Assembly (NCBI GenBank): GCA_035048495.1
Contig: CM068543.1
Span: 22,867,751-22,931,750 of the forward strand
Reading direction: 5' to 3'
DNA: 64,000 nucleotides
Source of the DNA: Euptelea pleiosperma
Lineage: Eukaryota; Streptophyta; Magnoliopsida; Ranunculales; Eupteleaceae
In this document: positions 57,691 to 64,000 of the stretch, piece after piece
How positions within the stretch are numbered: position 1 is the stretch's first letter
Layout: every line of letters begins with the position of its first letter
Translations under genes and position numbers: made by a program
Notes under the pieces: generated by a model
Databases searched by the model: none
What the model was told of the DNA's origin: nothing
The model's input: the letters and a program-made list of their open reading frames with translations, nothing else

Positions 57691-57941
57691 TTGTAGGCCA
57701 CACATCCCATGGTACTGATGGTCCTTGATTTGCGTGAAACGCTTGGTCAAGTGATGCGTGATGTAAAATATTCTCATTCTAGGCCCTGTATAGTTGCCCT
57801 AAATAAGCTTGCACGAAATGATTCTTCAATATAAATGTCATAAAACATTATCTAGATCAACACCTTCTGATATATAAATCCTTTTCTAGAAAAATATATG
57901 TTAATCTTACAGTACTGCTCACTTGAACAAAATTCATGTAG

Positions 57942-58112
57942 GGCATACATTGTGGCAGTTCTTAGTGGTGACAAGATTGGGAGGTTAATAAAATACGAAT
58001 CACAAGGAATAGATCAGGTGAAGATGCTTAGAGGCCTCTCATTTGCAAATGGAGTCCCACTAAAACTTGTGAAGTTTTTACCCAACTCCATATCATTAAG
58101 GCTGCATTTAGT
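57942..58112 (+). pseudogene. Extra SSL exon 3, internally deleted
   Basis: Preceded by the splice-like TTCATGTAG and encoding AYIVAVLSGDKIGRLIKYES, then MLRGLSFANGVPL. It then jumps directly to sequence matching KTSEVFTQLP of the intact exon (AAACTTGTGAAGTTTTTACCC), so about 95 bp are missing and the frame is changed. It lies 0.5 kb after the intact exon, on the same strand. Confidence 0.9.
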
Positions 58113-58119
58113 AGGTTGG

Positions 58120-60100
58120 CACATTACATCCAAGAATATGTTGTTGCAACCAATTAACTTCACGACTTAAAGTGTTTGCCAACCATGTCATTTTCTCATC
58201 AAAATATTTGCCGACCTAATTTTCAAGTTGTTTGGATGGCTTAGATAAATTTACAGTAAGTTATCCTACGCACTGCACAAGTACCATAGTCGATACTTGC
58301 CATAGTGAAATAGTGCCATGTGGCCTTAAAATGCTTTACCGCCAAAATCTCTATGTGTGTGGTACTGGCTCATCGCATGCTTTAGTATTGCATGTTAAAT
58401 AGAAAGTTGTGATATCACGGGGATCAATCTTTGTGCATATGTTCATGTTAGACCATTAATGGACCAATCACCTAAATAATAAAGTCTATTATTTTGTCGG
58501 TGATAATCAGATGAGATTTTTAACCATGCTCACTTGATATGCAAAGGGCCCAAGTTGAGTTAAATTACACCCCTCTCCATTTGGTTTGCAGAGGGCCTAC
58601 CTGAAGTTGGACTAGTACTTACTTTGTATTATTTCCAAAAAGAGCTCTAAAAGGGAGTTACATTATAGGGGGGAGCAGGAGAAGGAAACCCCTCGTGGGT
58701 TGCACATTAGGGCTAGCATGTCGCACTCATGCTCGTCATATGACGTATATCTATGATTCAGAAAAAATTATTGTTGTGATATATCTCTAAATAATTTCTT
58801 CTTGATAATTGATACATGCCTGATTGAAAAAAATTGTTTGTATTATTATCCATGCTTAAATGGTATATTTAACTTGTGAAGAGTGTACTACTTTACTATT
58901 GAGCTTCATCGCTCACGGGGTTTCATTCTACAAAATTCCAAATGTAACAAAACAAGATCACTTAGAGGACGACCCTCAGTAGAATGACGTGGATACCAAT
59001 CAGTGGGATGGAGCAGGTAGAGAAATAGATTTAGCTTAATTATTGATGTAATTGAACCTTTTATGATTCAGAAATTTTCAGTAGGAAACTTTAGTCATTT
59101 CTGTAATCATAATTTTTTTTTTTAAAAATCTAGTATTTTGTAGTAAGTTTTTGCTGAATTTAATTTGAATATTTTGTTCATAAAATGTTTTGTAGTGGGT
59201 CATCATATGAATTATATAGCTCCTCTTATAACCATTTTACTGAACACGTACTACGCAAATTTGACGGTACAAGATTTTAAAAAATTTAAAATTTTAGTTC
59301 AATTTTTATTAAAAATTTCTAAAAAAGACCATATTTTTATATTTTTATTTGAGAGAAATTTTTGAGTAGTTATCGATACATATATGATTGATCAAAACGG
59401 ATTTAAAACGAAATTATTAAAATTCAAACGAGTTAGATTATTTCACTTTGCGTTTTCACAAAAGCGTCGTAGAATTACTAATAATAATTAAAAAAAATAA
59501 AATTAAAGTTTCAAAGTACTTAAAATGTTTTTCTTCCTACCCATGTACCACTACCATTAGGGTTGAATTCTGAGTTTAAAATTGATTATTAAAAATAATA
59601 AATAATGTATTTTTTCAAAGTGAATTAACAAAAGCTGTTTATTTTAAATTCTAATTAATTGTAGTATTTTTAAATAATTATTTCAGAATTTTTTTTATTT
59701 TTTTTTTTGTAATTTTCACACCTGAATCTTGTGTAAATGGGTCGACCCACTGATATTCAGGTCCGGTCCTGGATCCTGAGTTTGGGGCATGACACAATTG
59801 GTGAAGCCAAGTATAATTCAATTGTGGCAGTGAATGGTGAACTGTTGTGGACCACAAGCATTATTGGTTAGGTCAAGAATGACCCCTTTAGAAGTATCAT
59901 TGGGACTGAAGACTCTGTTCATGGTTGCTGAAAGGGGAGTAGAATGCCGCCATTTATAACAACTTAAAAGTAGCTGCTGCAGATGTTGTAGAAGCCATCG
60001 CCGTCGCAATGTCACTGGGCATCCAGGTACTACTGTACAACGATAATAAGCCCTCGGGCAAGGTTTTTCCTTTTGCAATTTTCTGTCCATATTTCCTCCA
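58120..60100. other. Intergenic, no gene recognised
   Basis: AT-rich, no supported coding frame or complete transposon. The stretch at 59735-59800 (GGTCGACCCACTGAT, TTTGGGGCATGACA) resembles 33960-34050 in the SAMDC leader intron, so it is probably a dispersed repeat. Confidence 0.4.
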
Positions 60101-60103
60101 TTG

Positions 60104-60259
60104 GAGTAAAACTTGTCACAATCCAGAATACGAGCCACTTGGCATCTTGATCTACGTGGTTTGTAGGTCCACCGAGGGACTGGTCAAACATCCATACGGT
60201 CAGCGCCCTATGATAGTTTGCCACGAGGCTCGTATTCTGGGTTGTGACAAGTTTTACTC
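60104..60259. mobile_element. Short hairpin MITE, 156 bp
   Basis: Left GAGTAAAACTTGTCACAATC, right the inverse GGTTGTGACAAGTTTTACTC, with complementary arms of about 40 bp. It looks like an internally deleted relative of the 404-bp family. Confidence 0.85.
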
Positions 60260-60856
60260 CAAAACCACATGACAATGGACGGCTACTAAACGTCCACATC
60301 ATTCAAATCAAAAAACCCTTAAAGATGATTAAGTTAATCTCATCATCAAGAAACAACACGCGATAAATCGTCTTTCAAGTTTCAACACAACACAGCTCAA
60401 GTACGCGGGCCGGGCACCTCGGCCCGTTAAGGATGAAACTAATTAAGAGTTTTTTTTTTTTAAATCGGGTCAGATCGTGGGCCGGGCTCAAGTTGGGCTA
60501 AATTTGATTGGCACCTTGGTCAAATATATGGACATCAACGGATCCCTTTTGCTTATTTGGATTGCCATGTGGCGTGCCTCTTTGAGTTAGATTGATGCAT
60601 CAAGCATCTATTCATCTCCCTGATATTTTGAAATTTCAAGAGTAGGCTGCATATTAGGATTTGGATCGCCTCACGCAGTATGATCTCTCCAAACTGTAGA
60701 TATATAGAGAATCTAGCTGTACAATGGACCCGATTTGTTGCCACTTGGGCCATTAATGCTGATCTTATCCACTTGGCTTTTGGGATGGGACCACGTACAG
60801 GTGCTGCCAGTGTTGCTTGAGTGTGACCCATGTCTATATCAGATCCACACAATTAC

Positions 60857-61260
60857 GAGTAAAACTTCTGTCACAGCATTCAGACAGATGCTTCTGTCAC
60901 AATGTAAAACACGGGCCACATGGCACACTATTAGCGGACGCTGACCGTATCGATGTTTGGCCAGTCCCTCATGGACCTCTACACCAAAAATCAGCCTGAC
61001 CAGTGATTTCTAAGCGATTCTATTGAAGTTATTTTCATGGGTTGATTTTAAGGGTAAGAATTCCATCATTATTGAGCGTTATTTGGGTGTAAAATACAAA
61101 GGTTGTAAATCACGAATCAGCCTCATGTTTGGTTTAGAGGTCCACTGAGAGACTGGCCAAACATCCATACGGTCAGCATCCACTAAGAGTGTACCACGTG
61201 GCCTGGGTTTTTCATTGTGACAGAAGCATCTGTGAGAACGCTGTGATAGATGTTTTACTC
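60857..61260. mobile_element. MULE-like foldback MITE (404 bp)
   Basis: Same family and length as 6213-6614 and 35622-36027. Left GAGTAAAACTTCTGTCACAG, right GTGATAGATGTTTTACTC. Flanks CACAATTAC and CACAATCTG share six of nine bases. It lies inside the duplicated SSL flank but has no counterpart in the other copy. Confidence 0.83.
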
Positions 61261-61346
61261 CACAATCTGCTGCCCTGTCATCGAAGTGTAACTCGAAGAA
61301 CCTGTAAACCAAAGAATTAAATGAAATCAAACAGCTTAATTTTTTT

Positions 61347-61628
61347 GGGTATTTTAGTAACACCCCCTAAAATTTGAAAAGAATTAATAATACCCCCTTA
61401 TGCTTTCGAACTATAGGATTACTGTCCTTGAGGTAGTTTAACCGTCATTTCGGTTTTAGACTTCACCGAAATGGTTACCGAAACCAGAATTTAATACCTT
61501 GTATTCAAGTCCGTTTTAAACTTATGTCATCACTGTTAAAGTAAGTTAGGGGGTAATCCTAAAATTAGAAAGTATAAGGGGGTATTACTAATGACTTTCA
61601 ATCTTCAGGGGGTACTACTAAAATATCT
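61347..61628. mobile_element. TIR MITE with GGGTATTTTAGTA ends
   Basis: 282 bp. Left GGGTATTTTAGTAACACCCC, right inverted AGATATTTTAGTAGTACCCC. The arms also share AATAATACCCCCTTA. The flanks are T-rich (AATTTTTTT and ATTTTTTAT), so the target duplication cannot be judged. Confidence 0.75.
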
Positions 61629-61682
61629 ATTTTTTATAAGGGTTGTGATGTAATGGTATACCTGAGATCTTTTCATTGGAGG

Positions 61683-61998
61683 AAGCGGAATTTTGGTAGT
61701 CACCGGTGCTATCTGGGCCCACTGACTGCATGGATGTTTAACCCACCCTATAATAGTTATTCATATAAAAAATCAGCTTGTTTAATGATTTTTAGCCATA
61801 GGTTTTAGTACTCAAAAAATGGTTGCATTCAACGGATATAAGAACGCCTTAACAAGTGCTAAAAAGTGTTAAAATCTAATGGTTATAGATTACCAATCAG
61901 GTTGATTTTTGGTGTGTATATCCACCAAGGGGTGGGATAAACATCCATATGGTCAGTGGGCCCAAATGACAGTGGTGAGTAACGTAAATCGTCCTTCC
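61683..61998. mobile_element. Family C MITE
   Basis: Left TTTGGTAGTCACCGGTGC followed by GGGCCCACTGACTGCATGG; right CAGTGGGCCCAAATGACAG and GGTGAGTAACGTAAATCG. Same family as 46865-47247. Ends approximate. Confidence 0.7.
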
Positions 61999-62972
61999 GC
62001 ATTTGAAACAGTTTCAGGCATACCTTGTTACATCTTTTTCCTTTTTATACCAAACATTCGTACAGTTAATTATGTAAAATTCAGAAAATTAAATGAATTA
62101 GATACAACTTGCACTGGTTACTAGGTCACAAGATCATGACAGGTGGGGGAGTCTTTTAATGCAGGGCCATTATATATGTCCTTGAACTTTTTTCGCTGTC
62201 TGCTCATTATATTTCTTGCTTTGCCAGAGGCCGTTGGCAACACTCGCTTGATTTTTCTTTCTTTGGTGCCCCTTCTATCCCTGCTGAGATTTATTCTAGA
62301 AGCACCCGGTGCGTGTCAAAGGGCTCAGCACGTATCCGGGGATTTAGTCCTGTTTCAAAGTGATCCGGACACCCCGTTTCAACAAAAACACAGAATAGAA
62401 CAAAAAAATAAAATAAAAAATAATTTGTTTTCAATATTATTAGTGGATTTCAGTCGTTTAATCGGCTCTCCTGAAACTTAGTCGTCAGCGGTGATCAACG
62501 ATGAACCTCGTAAGTCTGACATTCATTTATTTATTTTTATATTGATTTTTCAACCATTGATACATATATCCTTTCTATTTGCGCCCACTTTTGATGTACG
62601 TGGGCATGTCTTGAGGTAATCCAATGGCGAGGACCAAAACACGTCGTATGAATTCACCTGTACTTGCACAAACGTCAACCCCAGTTACTTTCTAACATGG
62701 ATTGGGGAAGGTTTATATCAGACGTGTTGTGTCTTTTATTACTTCCAAGAATTGAAATGGGGTTTTAGGATCCCTTACTTAGAAATTGGTATTTGTGACG
62801 GGTAAAGTGATGGAATAGTAAAGCTTTTACTTGCGAAAGCGTTGCCAAAAGGAGTAAAATTGAGAAATTTTTTGAAGCAGCGATCATGCGCGCCCAATGA
62901 TCGTGCGCCGTGGATGATGGAACACAGTAGTATGATGGAACATAGATGACTACGTGGCACACTCTTAGAGAC

Positions 62973-63392
62973 TACGGGTGTCAATTTTAACCGTTTATCC
63001 GGAACCGAATCGGAACCGGAACCGAAAACACCGGTTCCGGTTCCACTTTTTTGGGAACCGATTAAAAAGTAACCGGAACCGGAATCGGAACCGAACCGAC
63101 AATAACGGTTCCGGTTCTGGGTAGCCTAATATGGAACCGAAACTGATAAGAACCGGAACCGAACCGATAAGAACCGGTACAAATAAATAAATATATTGTA
63201 AATATTCTAATATTCTCAAGATTTGGCCCAATATACCTGGAACCGGAACCGACATAAATACATAATCGGTTCCGGTTCTGGATCCATCACTTTGAGAACC
63301 GGAACCGTTAAGGAACCGAACCGATAAGAACCGGAACCAATTATTCCGGTTCTGGTCACCTTAGGAACCAAACCGACCCGTTGAAACCCCTA
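62973..63392. mobile_element. hAT-type MITE made of GGAACC repeats, exact 8-bp TSD
   Basis: The ends TACGGGTGTCAA and TAGGGGTTTCAA (inverted) are flanked by TTAGAGAC on both sides (62965-62972 and 63393-63400). The host is another MITE arm: closing the gap restores ACTCTTAGAGACCACTGG. Most of the 420 bp consists of GGAACCGGAACC-type repeats in both orientations, so either strand can fold on itself. Confidence 0.9.
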
Positions 63393-63772
63393 TTAGAGAC
63401 CACTGGTAGTGTGGATCTTTGACCAATCCCTAGGTACAGAACAAAAATCAGCCTGAATAGTTATTTCTAACAGGGGTTGGGAGTGAAGTACTTTTCATGG
63501 TTTATCTTTACTGTACGATTCTAGCTTTACGTGGGGTACTCGGACCAAAAGGTTAGAAATCACTAATTTGGTATGTAAGTCCACCAAGGGATGGGAGACT
63601 AACATCCATACGGTCAAAGAATGTGCCACGTAGCTACAGCCGTTGGTCAATCAAGGATTTATTCCTTGCCAACTACCTTCACCCCTATATGTTTGCCATA
63701 CATTAAAGTTGCCAGAGTACATATATACTAATATAGGGAGCCAATTTTTTCAATGCAAACCAAATTCCAATC

Positions 63773-64000
63773 ATGGAAACCAAGGTCAATAACCAGAGTG
63801 CCAGAACACTTGCTATTCTCTCCATCTTCTTCTCGCTTCATTCTCTCACTCATTCTTACAAACTAGAAGCTGATTATGGCCTCAAAGACTACAGACGACT
63901 CCAACTCACGTCCGCAGTGGGGCCTGAGAGCCTCGCTTTCGATTGTAATGGAGAAGGCCCTTATACAGGCGTCTCGGACGGTCGTATCTTCAAGTGGGAA
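63773..64000 (+). CDS. Strictosidine synthase-like protein, copy 2 (partial, runs off window)
   Basis: Exon 1 of a second SSL gene, 76 codons seen. It matches copy 1 at all but five positions (METKVNNQSARTL, SYKLEADYGLKDYRRLQL). Signal peptide, GPESLAFDCNGEGPYTGVSD and GRIFKW are intact. With copy 1 it forms a tandem pair about 13.6 kb apart. Whether the later exons survive cannot be judged. Confidence 0.9.
   Translation, partial: METKVNNQSARTLAILSIFFSLHSLTHSYKLEADYGLKDYRRLQLTSAVGPESLAFDCNGEGPYTGVSDGRIFKWE

Overview
The window is nuclear DNA of a flowering plant. It has spliced genes with GT-AG introns, single genes separated by many kilobases of AT-rich DNA, and very many short inverted-repeat transposons (MITEs) and retroelement fragments. 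The plant S-adenosylmethionine decarboxylase gene, with its typical pair of overlapping leader uORFs, confirms a land plant. Nothing here fixes the family; a magnoliid-type genome is only a guess.

Region 1 (about 1-25,100) is a cluster of diverged duplicated units on the minus strand. Three units (CDS at 4919-5515, 12139-12511 and 23715-24185) each hold an intact two-exon gene for a small secreted Cys- and Pro-rich peptide. The signal peptides are nearly identical, but the Cys-rich exons differ strongly. The last four-cysteine spacing resembles RALF peptides, and the signal-peptide end resembles the plant GRP family. A fourth unit (18201-18765) is dead: a MITE sits in exon 2 and exon 1 is missing. 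The units carry nested transposons, some older than the duplications (shared) and some younger (private). These include a tRNA-derived SINE with a 15-bp target duplication whose empty site survives in a sister unit.

Region 2 (about 25,100-36,100) holds LINE and MULE-type debris and then the AdoMetDC gene on the minus strand: main ORF 31700-32788, spliced small uORF 32936-33200, tiny uORF 33200-33208, and a leader intron reaching a TATA box near 35110. It is the housekeeping gene of the window and sets polyamine synthesis.

Region 3 (about 36,100-48,000) is a transposon stack. A LINE was hit by a TIR element (termini CAAGGTTTAAA-like), and that element was then hit by a nearly complete Ty1/copia element (40761-45621, minus strand). 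The copia LTRs differ at only 3 of 220 positions.

Region 4 (about 48,000-64,000) is a tandem duplication of a strictosidine synthase-like (SSL) locus on the plus strand. The first copy is a complete three-exon gene (50189-57402) with a 4.1-kb second intron containing a satellite-like repeat of about 183 bp. A broken extra exon 3 follows at 57942. The second gene copy starts at 63773 and runs off the window. The duplicated 5' flanks are each interrupted by a different hAT-like MITE and SINE.

Stretches in which I recognise no gene: 980-3400, 9620-11500, 14300-17090, 24240-27280, 28740-30500, 36030-38460, 47250-48050, 52750-56850 (intron) and 58120-60100.
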